In this document: positions 38,361-47,847 of the stretch, in pieces
Position numbering within the stretch: the stretch's first letter is position 1
How the letters are laid out: each line of letters opens with the position of its first letter
Source: Candidatus Aquiluna sp. UB-MaderosW2red
GTDB taxonomy: Bacteria; Actinomycetota; Actinomycetes; Actinomycetales; Microbacteriaceae
Reading direction: 5' to 3'
NCBI RefSeq assembly: GCF_900100865.1
Contig: NZ_LT627734.1
Coordinates: forward strand, 496,001 to 560,000
Length of the DNA stretch: 64,000 bases
The notes under the pieces: generated by a model
Told to the model about the DNA's origin: nothing
The model's input: only the letters and a program-made list of their open reading frames with translations
The model's database searches: none
Made by a program: the position numbers and the translations under genes

Positions 38361-38897
38361 ATGTCACGTATTGGAAAAATGCCAATCTCGCTTCCAGCGG
38401 GCGTTACCGTCATAATCGATGGCCAGAAGGTTGCAGTCAAGGGACCCAAGGGAGAGCTTCACCTAGTCATCTCCGAGCCAATTAAGGTTGCACTCGAGGA
38501 GAACGAGGTTTTGGTTTCGCGTCCAGATGACGAGGCCAAGTCCAAGTCACTTCACGGTCTTTCAAGAACTCTGATTGCAAACAACGTTCACGGTGTTTCT
38601 ATTGGCTTCACAAAGACTCTAGAAATCGTGGGTACCGGTTACCGTGCAGCAGCTAAGGGCGCAACAGTTGAGTTGGCGCTTGGCTTTAGCCACCCGGTAG
38701 TTGTCACTCCACCCGAAGGCGTCATTTTGACCGTCGAGGGAAACACCAAGATTGTTGTCTCCGGTGTAGATAAGCAGGCCGTTGGTGAGATGGCTGCAAA
38801 TATTCGCAAGCTGCGCAAGCCCGAGCCTTATAAGGGCAAGGGTGTTCGCTACGAAGGCGAACGCGTCCGTCGCAAGGCTGGAAAGGCTGGTAAGTAA
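38361..38897 (+). CDS. rplF: 50S ribosomal protein L6
   Basis: L6 lies near the factor-binding site. The 178-residue protein has [14 protein letters not shown] at the start and the C-terminal [16 protein letters not shown] signature. Confidence 0.97.
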   Translation: MSRIGKMPISLPAGVTVIIDGQKVAVKGPKGELHLVISEPIKVALEENEVLVSRPDDEAKSKSLHGLSRTLIANNVHGVSIGFTKTLEIVGTGYRAAAKGATVELALGFSHPVVVTPPEGVILTVEGNTKIVVSGVDKQAVGEMAANIRKLRKPEPYKGKGVRYEGERVRRKAGKAGK

Positions 38898-38899
38898 TC

Positions 38900-39271
38900 A
38901 TGGGTCTAGGAACTAGAGGCAAGTCAAAGGCAGCGGCTCGCGGCCGTCGTCACGCAAGACTACGTAAGCGGATTGAGGGCAGCGCAAGCCGCCCACGTCT
39001 GGTCGTAACACGCAGCGCCCGCCACGTATTCGTTCAGGTAGTGGATGATTCCAAGGGTCACACCCTGGCATCGGCTTCGACCATGGAAGTTGAACTTCGC
39101 AAGGCGGATGGCACCAAGACCGATAAGTCGGCACTGGTTGGCAAGTTGATTGCCGAGCGTGCAAAAAAGGCCGGGGTCACCGAGGTTGTCTTCGACCGTG
39201 GCGGTAACCGCTATGCAGGTCGCGTCGCAGCAATTGCTGACGCAGCCCGCGAGGAAGGACTCGTACTGTGA
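38900..39271 (+). CDS. rplR: 50S ribosomal protein L18
   Basis: L18 binds 5S rRNA with L5. The 123-residue protein has the basic N-terminus [19 protein letters not shown], then [20 protein letters not shown] and [14 protein letters not shown]. Its end overlaps the rpsE start by four bases. Confidence 0.96.
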   Translation: MGLGTRGKSKAAARGRRHARLRKRIEGSASRPRLVVTRSARHVFVQVVDDSKGHTLASASTMEVELRKADGTKTDKSALVGKLIAERAKKAGVTEVVFDRGGNRYAGRVAAIADAAREEGLVL

Positions 39272-39972
39272 GCCAAGACAAGAAGGAAGAGACAACCGTG
39301 GCAGAAGCTACTGTGGGCGCAACCGAATTAGCAGCAGTGGAAGCAACTGTTGTTACCCCGGAGGTCACAACAACTGTTGATCCCAACGAGCGTGAAGCCC
39401 GCCGTGGTTCGCGTGATCGTGGTCCCCGTAATGACCGCGGAGCCCGTGAAGAGGTTAAGAGCCAGTTCCTAGAGCGCGTTGTTCACATCAACCGCGTCTC
39501 CAAGGTGGTCAAGGGTGGTCGTCGTTTCTCTTTCACAGCACTAGTTGTGGTTGGAGACGGTGAGGGAGTAGTCGGCGTTGGTTACGGCAAGGCTAAAGAA
39601 GTTCCTGCCGCGATCGCAAAGGGTGTCGAAGAGGCAAAGAAGAACTTCTTCAATGTCCCCCGCGCCGGATCAACAATTCCTCACCCGGTTCAGGGAGAGA
39701 AGGCTGCCGGTGTGGTTCTATTGCGCCCAGCTTCTGAGGGAACCGGTGTTATCGCTGGAGGTCCAGTTCGAGCAGTTCTCGAGTGTGCGGGTATCCACGA
39801 TGTGCTTTCAAAGTCATTGGGATCCACAAACGTCCTAAACATCGTCCACGCAACCGTTGCAGCATTGCGCCAGCTCGAAGAGCCAGCAGCTGTTGCAGCG
39901 CGTCGCGGCAAGACACTTGCAGAGGTAGCACCACCACGCCTATTGCCTAAGGTCGAAAAGGCAGGTGCCTAA
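39268..39972 (+). CDS. rpsE: 30S ribosomal protein S5 with an N-terminal extension
   Basis: S5 lies near the mRNA entry and affects decoding accuracy. The 234-residue protein has a 60-residue extension, first acidic (Glu/Thr/Val-rich) then Arg/Asp-rich. The core follows with [21 protein letters not shown] and the [19 protein letters not shown] block. The start is GTG at 39268 within the rplR stop (GTGA). An ATG-less start and coupled translation fit the operon. Confidence 0.95.
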   Translation: MSQDKKEETTVAEATVGATELAAVEATVVTPEVTTTVDPNEREARRGSRDRGPRNDRGAREEVKSQFLERVVHINRVSKVVKGGRRFSFTALVVVGDGEGVVGVGYGKAKEVPAAIAKGVEEAKKNFFNVPRAGSTIPHPVQGEKAAGVVLLRPASEGTGVIAGGPVRAVLECAGIHDVLSKSLGSTNVLNIVHATVAALRQLEEPAAVAARRGKTLAEVAPPRLLPKVEKAGA

Positions 39973-39974
39973 TC

Positions 39975-40160
39975 ATGGCCGCTCGTCTAAAAGTTACCCA
40001 ATTAAAAAGTTCAAACGGTGGCAAGCAGAACCAGCGCGATTCACTTCGCACCCTGGGTCTCAAGCGAATCGGTGACATCGTAGTTCGTGAGGACACCTTG
40101 AGTGTCCGCGGACTCGTAAACACCGTCGCCCACCTCGTCAAGGTTGAGGAGATTGACTAA
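39975..40160 (+). CDS. rpmD: 50S ribosomal protein L30
   Basis: A 61-residue protein of standard length: [20 protein letters not shown] followed by [14 protein letters not shown]. It overlaps rplO by one base. Confidence 0.95.
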   Translation: MAARLKVTQLKSSNGGKQNQRDSLRTLGLKRIGDIVVREDTLSVRGLVNTVAHLVKVEEID

Positions 40161-40876
40161 TGGCCGAAGAAAAGAAGCCAGCCGCAAAGGCCGCACCAAA
40201 AACCGCTGCTGCAAAGCCAGCTGTTAAGGCCGCAGCCCCAAAGGCACCAGCCGCTAAAGCTGCCGCACCAAAGACTGCTGTGCCAAAGACTGCTGCTGCA
40301 AAGCCAGCAGCCGACAAAGCTGAGCCAAAAACTGCTGCTGCAAAGCCAGCGGTGAAGGTGGTTCAGAAGGCTGCCGTTGCCCCAAAGGCAAAGAAGTCGA
40401 CTCCAAAAAAGACTGACCAGGAAAAGGCTGATAGATCTCAGATCCTGAAGTTGCACCACCTTCGCCCGGCACCGGGTGCCAAGAAGGATAAGACTCGTAA
40501 GGGTCTTGGTGAAGGATCAAAGGGTAAGACTGCCGGTCGTGGTACCAAGGGAACCGGTGCTCGCACCACAGTTCGTCTTGGCTTCGAAGGTGGAGGCGTG
40601 AACCTAGTTATGCGTACCCCTAAACTTCGTGGTTTCAAGAACCCATTCCGGGTGGAGTACCAGGTGGTTAACCTTGAGAAGCTCAGTGAGCTTTACCCCA
40701 AGGGTGGCGCTGTGACAGTTTCCGACCTAGTCTCAAAGGGTGCAGTTCGCAAGGGCGAGCCTGTAAAGGTCCTAGGTAACGGCGACATCTCAGTTAAGCT
40801 GGACATCAATGTTGACAAAGTTTCTGCGTCAGCCAAGACCAAGGTTGAAGCTGCCGGCGGTAGCGTCGGCGCATAA
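40160..40876 (+). CDS. rplO: 50S ribosomal protein L15 with a long histone-H1-like N-terminal tail
   Basis: L15 is a late 50S assembly protein. The conserved core is at about residues 95-238, with [22 protein letters not shown] and the [19 protein letters not shown] block (in part). Residues 1-94 form a low-complexity Lys/Ala/Pro tail containing the unit KTAAAKPA three times. Typical L15 is about 145-150 residues; this one has 238. The tail resembles the C-terminal tails of actinobacterial HU-like proteins and histone H1. It probably binds RNA or DNA nonspecifically, but that is inference. Confidence 0.94.
   Translation: MAEEKKPAAKAAPKTAAAKPAVKAAAPKAPAAKAAAPKTAVPKTAAAKPAADKAEPKTAAAKPAVKVVQKAAVAPKAKKSTPKKTDQEKADRSQILKLHHLRPAPGAKKDKTRKGLGEGSKGKTAGRGTKGTGARTTVRLGFEGGGVNLVMRTPKLRGFKNPFRVEYQVVNLEKLSELYPKGGAVTVSDLVSKGAVRKGEPVKVLGNGDISVKLDINVDKVSASAKTKVEAAGGSVGA
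40202..40350 (+). repeat. Three 20-base direct repeats inside the rplO tail
   Basis: Near-identical 20-base units lie at 40202-40221, 40289-40308 and 40331-40350. The last two are identical and the first differs by one base. They encode the repeated T-A-A-A-K-P-A unit of the L15 tail. Such repeats can drive length variation by slippage or recombination. Confidence 0.85.
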
Positions 40877-40901
40877 TTGATTCAAGGGGAGTAGGTTCAC
40901 T

Positions 40902-42215
40902 TTGTTTAGTGCAATTGCACGCGCATTCCGGACACCGGATTTGCGCAATAAGTTAGCTTTCACGCTCGGCATGATTGCAGTCTTCCGTTTGGGTTCGTTT
41001 ATTCCGACCCCAAACGTTGACTACTCGAATGTTCAGCAATGTTTGGCTCAGAGCGAGTCAACATCTGGCTTATATGAACTCGTGAACCTCTTCTCCGGCG
41101 GCGCGCTGCTGCAGCTTTCGATCTTTGCACTGGGCATCATGCCTTATATCACAGCCTCCATCATCACTCAGCTGTTGCGCGTTGTTATTCCTCGCTTTGA
41201 GACCCTTCACAAAGAGGGACCACAGGGCCAGGCAAAACTTACCCAGTACACCCGCTACCTAACAATCGCCTTGGGTCTATTGCAGGCAACTACTTTGATT
41301 GCGGTGGCCAGGCAGGGCGCGCTATTTGGTGCGGACTGTACCCTCCCGATTCTGGTTGACACCGGACCGCTGGCAATTTCTCTGATGGTCATGACCATGA
41401 CTGCTGGAACCGGTTTGATCATGTGGATTGGTGAGCTCATCACCGAGCGCGGTGTTGGTAATGGAATGTCTCTTCTAATCTTTACTTCCATCGCATCTAC
41501 CTTCCCAGCTTCGCTACTGCAGATTCTTCAGACTCGTTCAATCGAGATCTTCATCATCGTGATGGCTGTTGGATTCTTAGTAGTTGCTTTGGTTGTGTTG
41601 GTTGAGCAGTCCCAGCGCCGTATCCCGGTTCAGTATGCCAAGCGCATGGTTGGTCGCAAGGCCTACGGTGGTCAGTCAACCTACATTCCAGTGAAGGTCA
41701 ACACCGCGGGTGTTATCCCGGTTATCTTCGCATCCTCAATGCTTTATTTGCCGGCGCTTCTGGCCCAGTTCTCGCAGCCAGATGCCAATGGTCAGGTTGC
41801 CCCTTGGGTCACTTGGATTTCTACCTATTTGGTCAGTGGTGACAACCCGCTTTACATGGCGATTTACTTCCTCATGATTGTTGGATTCACGTACTTCTAT
41901 GTGGCTATCACTTTGAATCCTGAAGAGATAAGCGACAACATGAAGAAGTACGGTGGCTTTATTCCAGGTATTCGTGCCGGTAGACCGACCACTGAGTACC
42001 TGCAATACGTAATCTCTAGAATCACAGCTCCCGGCGCTATCTACCTGGGTCTGATCGCCCTAATTCCGCTAGTTGCCTTTACCGCAATCGGGACCAACCA
42101 AAACTTCCCATTCGGCGGTACCTCAATCTTGATTATTGTGGGTGTCGGTTTGGAGACCGTCAAGCAGATCAACGCCCAGATGCAGCAGCGTAACTATGAG
42201 GGCTTGCTGAAATGA
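40902..42215 (+). CDS. secY: Preprotein translocase subunit SecY
   Basis: SecY is the central channel of the Sec export machinery. The 437-residue protein shows about ten membrane helices. It has the conserved FRLGSFIPTPNVD segment, the plug-region sequence LFSGGALLQLSIFALGIMPY, and RTKSFRTE-type cytoplasmic contacts replaced by RPTTEYLQYV near the C-terminus. The start is TTG at 40902 with GGGGAG upstream. Its stop overlaps adk (ATGA), giving the secY-adk-map order. Confidence 0.96.
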   Translation: MFSAIARAFRTPDLRNKLAFTLGMIAVFRLGSFIPTPNVDYSNVQQCLAQSESTSGLYELVNLFSGGALLQLSIFALGIMPYITASIITQLLRVVIPRFETLHKEGPQGQAKLTQYTRYLTIALGLLQATTLIAVARQGALFGADCTLPILVDTGPLAISLMVMTMTAGTGLIMWIGELITERGVGNGMSLLIFTSIASTFPASLLQILQTRSIEIFIIVMAVGFLVVALVVLVEQSQRRIPVQYAKRMVGRKAYGGQSTYIPVKVNTAGVIPVIFASSMLYLPALLAQFSQPDANGQVAPWVTWISTYLVSGDNPLYMAIYFLMIVGFTYFYVAITLNPEEISDNMKKYGGFIPGIRAGRPTTEYLQYVISRITAPGAIYLGLIALIPLVAFTAIGTNQNFPFGGTSILIIVGVGLETVKQINAQMQQRNYEGLLK

Positions 42216-42799
42216 CCCGCCTCCTACTAATCGGCCCCCCGGGTGCCGGGAAGGGGACCCAGGCAGTTTTATTGGCAGCGCACTTTGGTATTCCAGCAAT
42301 CTCAACCGGAGACATCTTTCGCTCTAATGTGAAAAATGAAACTCCGCTGGGCGTTGAGGCCAAGGGCTATATGGATCGCGGCGAATATGTGCCGAGCACT
42401 CTCACCAACGCACTGATCAGGGACCGACTTTCGCAACCGGATGCTAAAAGAGGCTTCCTGCTAGATGGTTATCCAAGAACCGCGGATCAGGTAGCTGAAT
42501 TAGATAAAATCCTTGTCGAGAGCTCCGCCAGACTCGATGTCGTGGTGCAGCTAAGAGCTGACAATAAGGAACTTGTGCGCCGTTTGGCGCATCGCGCCGA
42601 GGTTGAGGGTAGGGGCGATGACACCCCCGATGTGATCGCCAGAAGGCTCGATGTTTATGACGAGCAAACTGCTCCACTGATTGATATCTATGTTTCCCGA
42701 GGGCTTGTTGCGATGATTGATGGCTTGGGGGAGATCGAATTGGTCACCAAGCGCATTATCGAGGCCTTGAACGCCCGCGGCCTAGAACTAGATGCGTAA
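42212..42799 (+). CDS. adk: Adenylate kinase
   Basis: Adk interconverts ATP, ADP and AMP. The 195-residue protein has the P-loop GPPGAGKGTQ (about 8-17), the AMP-binding STGDIFRSN and GYPRT motifs, and a short lid (LAHRAEVEGRGDDTPDVI). The long zinc-binding lid is absent, as usual in actinobacteria. It overlaps secY by four bases and map by eight. Confidence 0.96.
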   Translation: MTRLLLIGPPGAGKGTQAVLLAAHFGIPAISTGDIFRSNVKNETPLGVEAKGYMDRGEYVPSTLTNALIRDRLSQPDAKRGFLLDGYPRTADQVAELDKILVESSARLDVVVQLRADNKELVRRLAHRAEVEGRGDDTPDVIARRLDVYDEQTAPLIDIYVSRGLVAMIDGLGEIELVTKRIIEALNARGLELDA

Positions 42800-43613
42800 A
42801 AAATACGAACTTAAATCGGAGGACCAGATTCGCAAGATGCGAATCGCCGGGCTGCTCACAGCTGAAGCTCTCAAAAACGTAAAAGCTGCAATGCGTCCCG
42901 GAGTCACGACCCTGGAGCTTGATCGAATTGCTGAAAAGACAATTCGTGATGGCGGGGGAATCCCAAACTTTCAGTTAGTGCCAGGCTACTCCCACACCAT
43001 CTGCGCTTCGATAAACGCCGAGGTAGTCCACGGAATACCTTCTTCCAAGACGCTAAAAGCTGGAGACATGATCTCGGTGGATTGTGGTGCTGAGGTTGAT
43101 GGTTGGAACGGCGATAGTGCCTTCACTTTCATAGTCCCCGGTGGGGATGCAGGTCTAGCTAAAAAGCGCCAAGAACTCTCTGATGCCTGTGAGGGCTCAC
43201 TCTGGGCAGGGATTGCTGCCCTAGCCAAGGCTAAGCGGCTCAACGAAGTTGGCGTTGCGATTGAAGAGTTCGTAGGCTCGAAGGGCAACTTTGGCATCTT
43301 GGAGCAATATGTCGGTCACGGCATTGGTCGTTCGATGCACGAGGACCCGGCAGTGTTCAACTACCGGGTTCGTGATCTAGGTCCAAAGGTGGAGCCCGGG
43401 TTATGCGTTGCGATAGAGCCCATGATCACCGCGGGTGACCAAGAGACATTCGTGGCAAAAGACGACTGGACCGTCGAGACTTCAGACGGCGGCGATGGGG
43501 CCCACTGGGAGCATTCGGTCGCGGTTCACTCCAAAGGCATCTGGGTTCTAACTGCGGTTGATGGCGGAGTGGCCGGACTGGCTCCTTTTGGAGTGGTGCC
43601 GGTAGTTCTTTAG
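42792..43613 (+). CDS. map: Type I methionine aminopeptidase
   Basis: Map removes the initiator methionine from new proteins. The 273-residue protein has the five metal ligands in family context: Asp in DCGAEVDGWNGDSAF (two Asp), His in YVGHGIGRSMHEDP, Glu in CVAIEPMIT and Glu in HWEHSVAV. It starts inside the end of adk. Confidence 0.96.
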   Translation: MRKKYELKSEDQIRKMRIAGLLTAEALKNVKAAMRPGVTTLELDRIAEKTIRDGGGIPNFQLVPGYSHTICASINAEVVHGIPSSKTLKAGDMISVDCGAEVDGWNGDSAFTFIVPGGDAGLAKKRQELSDACEGSLWAGIAALAKAKRLNEVGVAIEEFVGSKGNFGILEQYVGHGIGRSMHEDPAVFNYRVRDLGPKVEPGLCVAIEPMITAGDQETFVAKDDWTVETSDGGDGAHWEHSVAVHSKGIWVLTAVDGGVAGLAPFGVVPVVL

Positions 43614-43827
43614 CTCTGAAATTAGCGATTCGCCGATTATCGGGGGTACCCCGCGGTGCCAATCGGGCGGCTTATGCGCTCGCGAGGGAGAATTCTGGCT
43701 GAGATTAGCTAATTCATCGGTAATTGGGCGGCATTTTGCAAAGATTCCACTGGCGCTTGGTGCAAATAGCCCCTAGGATTGCATCTTGGTGTTTCTGCGC
43801 AAATACAACTTCCGTTTTTTCTGGTTT

Positions 43828-43856
43828 TTGTTTCTGCGTGTTCGTGACGCTAACAA
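43828..43856 (+). promoter_or_regulatory. Possible promoter of the infA operon
   Basis: TTGTTT (43828-43833) and TAACAA (43851-43856) are separated by 17 bases, within the 266-base gap between map and infA. The match is moderate. No gene is visible in the gap. Confidence 0.3.
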
Positions 43857-43879
43857 TAAAGTAGCGAATAAGTGAGTGC

Positions 43880-44101
43880 ATGGCCAATAAAGACGGCGTA
43901 ATTGAGATCGAAGGCTCGGTCGTAGAAGCTTTACCGAACGCAATGTTTCGTGTGGAGCTGACCAATGGACACCTAGTCCTTGCTCACATCTCAGGAAAAA
44001 TGAGACAGCACTACATCCGCATCCTCCCTGAGGACCGCGTGATTGTTGAGCTTTCTACCTACGACCTGACTCGCGGCCGCATAATTTACCGGTACAAGTA
44101 G
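43880..44101 (+). CDS. infA: Translation initiation factor IF-1
   Basis: IF-1 occupies the 30S A site during initiation. The 73-residue OB-fold protein reads [21 protein letters not shown] and later [19 protein letters not shown] (each in part). Length is standard. It leads the infA-rpmJ-rpsM-rpsK-rpoA-rplQ group. Confidence 0.97.
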   Translation: MANKDGVIEIEGSVVEALPNAMFRVELTNGHLVLAHISGKMRQHYIRILPEDRVIVELSTYDLTRGRIIYRYK

Positions 44102-44112
44102 AGAGTAAGAGC

Positions 44113-44226
44113 ATGAAGGTTAACCCAAGCGTTAAGAAAATCTGCGATAAGTGCAAGGTTATTCGTCGTCACGGAAACGTGATGATCATTTGCGAGAACC
44201 CTCGTCACAAGCAGCGCCAGGGCTAA
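44113..44226 (+). CDS. rpmJ: 50S ribosomal protein L36
   Basis: A 37-residue protein starting [15 protein letters not shown] and ending NPRHKQRQG. Cysteines at 11, 14 and 27 and a histidine at 32 form the zinc ribbon of the C+ type of L36. It starts 12 bases after the infA stop. Confidence 0.96.
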   Translation: MKVNPSVKKICDKCKVIRRHGNVMIICENPRHKQRQG

Positions 44227-44277
44227 TAAGCCCTACCCATAACTAAATAGCAAGGCATTGCAAAGTTGTAAGACTTC

Positions 44278-44299
44278 GCCCCCGGTAGAAGGCCGGGGC
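44278..44299 (+). other. GC-rich hairpin before rpsM
   Basis: CCCCGG (44280-44285) pairs with CCGGGG (44293-44298) around loop TAGAAGG; the stem can extend by G-C with one bulged C. No T-run follows. It lies 60 bases before rpsM and may be a regulatory or processing element. Confidence 0.35.
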
Positions 44300-44359
44300 T
44301 TGATCTAGCCAGATTGAGACCGTGATGCCAAAGACCTTCTATAAAAACAAGGAATTAAA

Positions 44360-44737
44360 ATGGCACGTATTGCTGGAGTAGATATTCCTCGCGATAAGCG
44401 AGTGGTTATCTCCCTTACCTACATCTATGGCATTGGTCGAACTCGTTCATCCGAGATTCTCGAGACCACCAAGATTTCAGAAGAACTTCGAGTCAAGGAC
44501 CTCACCGACGATCAGCTCATCGCTCTTCGTGAAGTAATCGAAAAGGGTTACAAGGTTGAGGGTGATCTTCGTCGTGAAGTTGCAGCCGACATTCGCCGCA
44601 AGGTTGAGATTGGTTCATATCAAGGAATTCGTCACCGCAAGGGCCTACCGGTCCACGGTCAGCGCACCAAAACCAACGCTCGCACTCGCAAGGGTCCAAA
44701 GCGCACGGTTGCCGGTAAGAAAAAGGTTGCCCGCTAG
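44360..44737 (+). CDS. rpsM: 30S ribosomal protein S13
   Basis: S13 contacts the P-site tRNA and forms intersubunit bridges. The 125-residue protein has [20 protein letters not shown] at the start and the C-terminal [20 protein letters not shown] block. It is preceded by AAGGAATTAAA. Confidence 0.97.
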   Translation: MARIAGVDIPRDKRVVISLTYIYGIGRTRSSEILETTKISEELRVKDLTDDQLIALREVIEKGYKVEGDLRREVAADIRRKVEIGSYQGIRHRKGLPVHGQRTKTNARTRKGPKRTVAGKKKVAR

Positions 44738-44766
44738 TCGCGGCTCAGGGATCTAGGAGATAAAAA

Positions 44767-45171
44767 ATGGCAGCACCTAAGACATCCGCAGCGGCCCGCA
44801 AGCCCCGCCGCAAGGACAAGAAGAACGTTCCACTTGGTCAGGCTCACATCCGCTCGACATTCAACAACACAATCATCACCATCACCGATCAAACCGGAGC
44901 AGTTATCTCTTGGTCTTCCTCGGGCGATGTCGGGTTTAAGGGTTCACGTAAGTCGACCCCTTATGCCGCTCAGATGGCGGCCGAATCTGCAGCCCGCAAG
45001 GCTCAGGAGCACGGCCTCAAGAAGGTTGATGTATTCGTGAAGGGCCCAGGCTCTGGTCGCGAGACTGCAATTCGTTCGCTTCAGGCCGCAGGCCTTGAGG
45101 TTGGCTCGATTTCCGATGTGACTCCACAGGCTCACAACGGTTGCCGCCCACCGAAGCGCCGCCGCGTCTAA
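44767..45171 (+). CDS. rpsK: 30S ribosomal protein S11
   Basis: S11 lies on the 30S platform. The 134-residue protein has the [18 protein letters not shown] block and the C-terminal [19 protein letters not shown] signature. The next gene is rpoA; rpsD is not located between them. Confidence 0.97.
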   Translation: MAAPKTSAAARKPRRKDKKNVPLGQAHIRSTFNNTIITITDQTGAVISWSSSGDVGFKGSRKSTPYAAQMAAESAARKAQEHGLKKVDVFVKGPGSGRETAIRSLQAAGLEVGSISDVTPQAHNGCRPPKRRRV

Positions 45172-45199
45172 ATAGCTTTCCAATAACTAAAGATTCACG

Positions 45200-45221
45200 C
45201 ATCCAGGTGCCCGCCTGGATG
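45200..45221 (+). other. Hairpin between rpsK and rpoA
   Basis: CATCCAGG (45200-45207) and CCTGGATG (45214-45221) form a perfect eight-base stem with loop TGCCCG. It is not followed by T residues. It lies in the 100-base gap where rpsD is placed in some other actinobacteria. Confidence 0.4.
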
Positions 45222-45271
45222 AGTCAAAACGAGTAGCAAATAGTGGTTACTCAGATGAAAGGAACACAACA

Positions 45272-46261
45272 GTGCTAATTGCACAGCGCCCAACTCTTCA
45301 CGAAGAAGTCCTAGGACCGAACCGTTCTCGCTTTATCCTTGACCCACTAGAGCCAGGATTTGGTTACACCCTTGGCAACTCGATGCGTCGAACCCTACTA
45401 AGTTCGATTCCAGGTGCCGCGGTTACCAACATTCGGATCCAGGGTGTCAGCCACGAATTCTCCACCATCCCGGGTGTGAAAGAAGACGTTGTAGAGGTAA
45501 TCCTGAACATCAAGAACCTCGTCGTTTCTTCCGAGCACGATGCGCCAGTAGTGGCCCACCTATCTAAGTCAGCTGCCGGTCCAGTTACCGCAGCGGACAT
45601 TCAGGTCCCTGCCGGTGTTGAGGTTCACAACCCAGAGCTAGTAATTGCAACGCTAAACGCAAAAGGCAAGCTCGAAATTGAGTTCATCATTGAGCGTGGG
45701 CGCGGTTACGTTCAGGCAAACCAGAACCGCAACCCAGATGCCGAAGCTGGCGTTATTCCGGTTGACTCGATTTACAGCCCAGTTCTCAAGGTCTCCTACC
45801 GCGTCGAGGCTACTCGTGCCGGGGAATTCACCAACTTCGACAAGCTAATTGTTGATGTTGAGACCAAGCCGTCAATGGAGCCAAAGGATGCCGTTGCATC
45901 TGCAGGGTCCACCCTTGTTGAGCTATTTGGCCTGGCCAAGGAGCTAAACAACGAGGCTGAAGGTATCGAGATTGGGCCGGCCCCGGTTGAGGTCGCAGCC
46001 TCTAATGAGCTCTCAACACCCATCGAAGACCTAGACCTAACCGTGCGCTCATACAACTGCTTGAAGCGCGAAGGTATCAACACCGTTTCAGAGCTGATCG
46101 CACTTAGCGAAGACCAGCTAATGAACATCCGTAACTTTGGTTCCAAGTCCGTTGATGAGGTCCGCGAGAAGCTTGCTTCTTTGGGCCTTAGATTCAAGGA
46201 TGCAGTTCCAGGATTCGATGGCGCCTACTTCGGTGGCGGATTCGATGAAGACCAGATCTAA
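45272..46261 (+). CDS. rpoA: DNA-directed RNA polymerase subunit alpha
   Basis: Alpha dimerises to scaffold RNA polymerase assembly, and its C-terminal domain contacts DNA and activators. The 329-residue protein has the N-terminal [20 protein letters not shown] block. The C-terminal domain carries [16 protein letters not shown] and the [14 protein letters not shown] helices. The start is GTG at 45272 behind GAAAGGA. Confidence 0.98.
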   Translation: MLIAQRPTLHEEVLGPNRSRFILDPLEPGFGYTLGNSMRRTLLSSIPGAAVTNIRIQGVSHEFSTIPGVKEDVVEVILNIKNLVVSSEHDAPVVAHLSKSAAGPVTAADIQVPAGVEVHNPELVIATLNAKGKLEIEFIIERGRGYVQANQNRNPDAEAGVIPVDSIYSPVLKVSYRVEATRAGEFTNFDKLIVDVETKPSMEPKDAVASAGSTLVELFGLAKELNNEAEGIEIGPAPVEVAASNELSTPIEDLDLTVRSYNCLKREGINTVSELIALSEDQLMNIRNFGSKSVDEVREKLASLGLRFKDAVPGFDGAYFGGGFDEDQI

Positions 46262-46287
46262 AGCTTAGAAACCCAAGGAGAAACTAA

Positions 46288-46863
46288 ATGCCTACCCCAA
46301 CAAAGGGCCCTCGCCTCGGAGGCGGACCAGCCCACGAGCGACTAATGCTCAACAACATGGCTACCTCGCTTTTCAAGCACAAGCGCATCGTAACCACCGA
46401 GACCAAGGCCAAGCGCCTGCGTCCAGTGGCCGAGCGTTTTGTGACTTTCGCAAAGCGCGGTGACCTGCACGCTCGACGCCGCGTGATGCAGTCAATCCTG
46501 GACAAAGGAGTGGTTCACGAGCTTTTCGCTGAAATCGCACCGCTGGTTCAAGAACGCCAGGGTGGCTACACCCGCATTACAAAGCTTGGCTTCAGAAAGG
46601 GCGATAACGCTCCAATGGCAGTCATCGAGCTAGTGCTAGAGCCAGTTAACCCAAAGCCAAAGACCAATAAGGTTCGACTAACTAACAACATTGCTACCGG
46701 AGCAGCTGTGGTAGCAGCTCCAGAGCTAGTTGAAGAAGTACTGGCTGAGGATTCGGTTGCAGTTCAGGCCGAGGATGTTGTGGCAGTTGAGTCTGCTGAA
46801 ACAGAGGCAACCGAAGCAGTAGCTGAAGCCGCTGCTGAAGAGGCTGCCCCAAAGGCTGAGTAA
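46288..46863 (+). CDS. rplQ: 50S ribosomal protein L17 with an acidic C-terminal extension
   Basis: L17 lies near the tunnel exit. The core (about 1-120) has [19 protein letters not shown] and [10 protein letters not shown]-like residues. A tail of roughly 60 residues follows, rich in Glu, Ala and Val, so the protein has 191 residues instead of about 120. Acidic L17 tails occur in other actinobacteria. It is followed eight bases later by truA. Confidence 0.95.
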   Translation: MPTPTKGPRLGGGPAHERLMLNNMATSLFKHKRIVTTETKAKRLRPVAERFVTFAKRGDLHARRRVMQSILDKGVVHELFAEIAPLVQERQGGYTRITKLGFRKGDNAPMAVIELVLEPVNPKPKTNKVRLTNNIATGAAVVAAPELVEEVLAEDSVAVQAEDVVAVESAETEATEAVAEAAAEEAAPKAE

Positions 46864-46871
46864 GTAATTTC

Positions 46872-47735
46872 ATGAGTGAACCCGCTGGTGTACCCGGCGG
46901 GTTTTCTCGTTTCCGGGTTGATTTGGCTTATGACGGCACTGACTTTTCCGGCTGGGCTAAGCAGCCGGGTCATAGGACCATTCAGGGCGACTTAGAGGTC
47001 GCGCTCACCAAGTTATTCGGTGAGTCTCAAGATGGCTTTGGGATGCGAGTGGCGGGTCGAACCGATGCCGGTGTTCACGCGGGTCATCAGGTTTGCCACA
47101 TCGACATCACAAGTGCTCAGCTTAAGCGCCTGGGCAGAACACCGCTTAGCACTAAGCGCCTGAACAGCCTTTTGGTTCCTGAGATAGCGATACTGTCCGT
47201 GGCCTTGGCTCCGGATGGCTTTGACGCTCGCTTTTCTGCAACGGGACGCAGATACCACTATTTGATTGCAGATCAAAGTGCCAAGCCTGACCCAAAGCGC
47301 AACCGCTTTGTACTCACTCTTCCTCGAGTGGTAGATGAGAAAGTTATGGCCGAGGCTGCAGCCAAGCTCGTGGGGCTCAAAGACTTCGGGGCTTTTTGTA
47401 AGCCAAGAGCCAAGGCAACGACGATTCGAAATTTGAAAAAACTTGAGGTTGTGAGACACAGGGACGGCTTGATTCAAATCACTCTCGAGGCCGACGCCTT
47501 TTGCCACAACATGGTGCGGGCAATAGTCGGTGCGATTGTTTCAGTGGCGGAACAAAGGCTTAGCGTGGAGGAGCTGGAGCGTGTCCAGAAAGGGGCCAAA
47601 CGGACCTCAAAATTCCGAGTTGTCGCCCCTCGCGGGTTGTCTTTGGAGTCGGTTTCCTACCCGCCTGATAAAAAAATGGGCTTTCAAGCGCAAAATGCCA
47701 GAAAAAGAAGGGATTTGGGGGAAATTTCTGTTTGA
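46872..47735 (+). CDS. truA: tRNA pseudouridine(38-40) synthase
   Basis: TruA converts uridines 38-40 of the tRNA anticodon stem to pseudouridine. The 287-residue protein has the DLAYDGTDFSGWAKQP start and catalytic Asp65 in GRTDAGVHA. It also has RRYHYLI and the CHNMVRAIVGAI motif near the C-terminus. It follows rplQ in the usual order. The -35 of the rplM promoter overlaps its stop codon. Confidence 0.95.
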   Translation: MSEPAGVPGGFSRFRVDLAYDGTDFSGWAKQPGHRTIQGDLEVALTKLFGESQDGFGMRVAGRTDAGVHAGHQVCHIDITSAQLKRLGRTPLSTKRLNSLLVPEIAILSVALAPDGFDARFSATGRRYHYLIADQSAKPDPKRNRFVLTLPRVVDEKVMAEAAAKLVGLKDFGAFCKPRAKATTIRNLKKLEVVRHRDGLIQITLEADAFCHNMVRAIVGAIVSVAEQRLSVEELERVQKGAKRTSKFRVVAPRGLSLESVSYPPDKKMGFQAQNARKRRDLGEISV

Positions 47736-47761
47736 CCATTGGGGCTATCTTCCCCTAGACT
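47732..47761 (+). promoter_or_regulatory. Promoter of the rplM-rpsI operon
   Basis: TTGACC (47732-47737) and TAGACT (47756-47761) are 18 bases apart, matching the str operon promoter arrangement. The -35 contains the truA stop codon. The predicted leader is about 80 bases. Confidence 0.6.
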
Positions 47762-47771
47762 CAACCCTTGG

Positions 47772-47813
47772 TTCGGCATTGCCGAATGCGTTTGAAGCCG
47801 TGGTATTCCACGG
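47772..47813 (+). other. Tandem hairpins in the rplM leader
   Basis: The first stem is TTCGGC (47772-47777) with GCCGAA (47781-47786) around ATT. The second is CCGTGG (47798-47803) with CCACGG (47808-47813) around TATT. Both are perfect six-base stems. They fill the predicted 5' leader of the L13-S9 mRNA. L13 represses its own operon through the leader in E. coli, so this is a candidate ribosomal-protein regulatory RNA. Confidence 0.5.
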
Positions 47814-47847
47814 AATCACACAACACGAAACTATGAGGTAATTTAGC

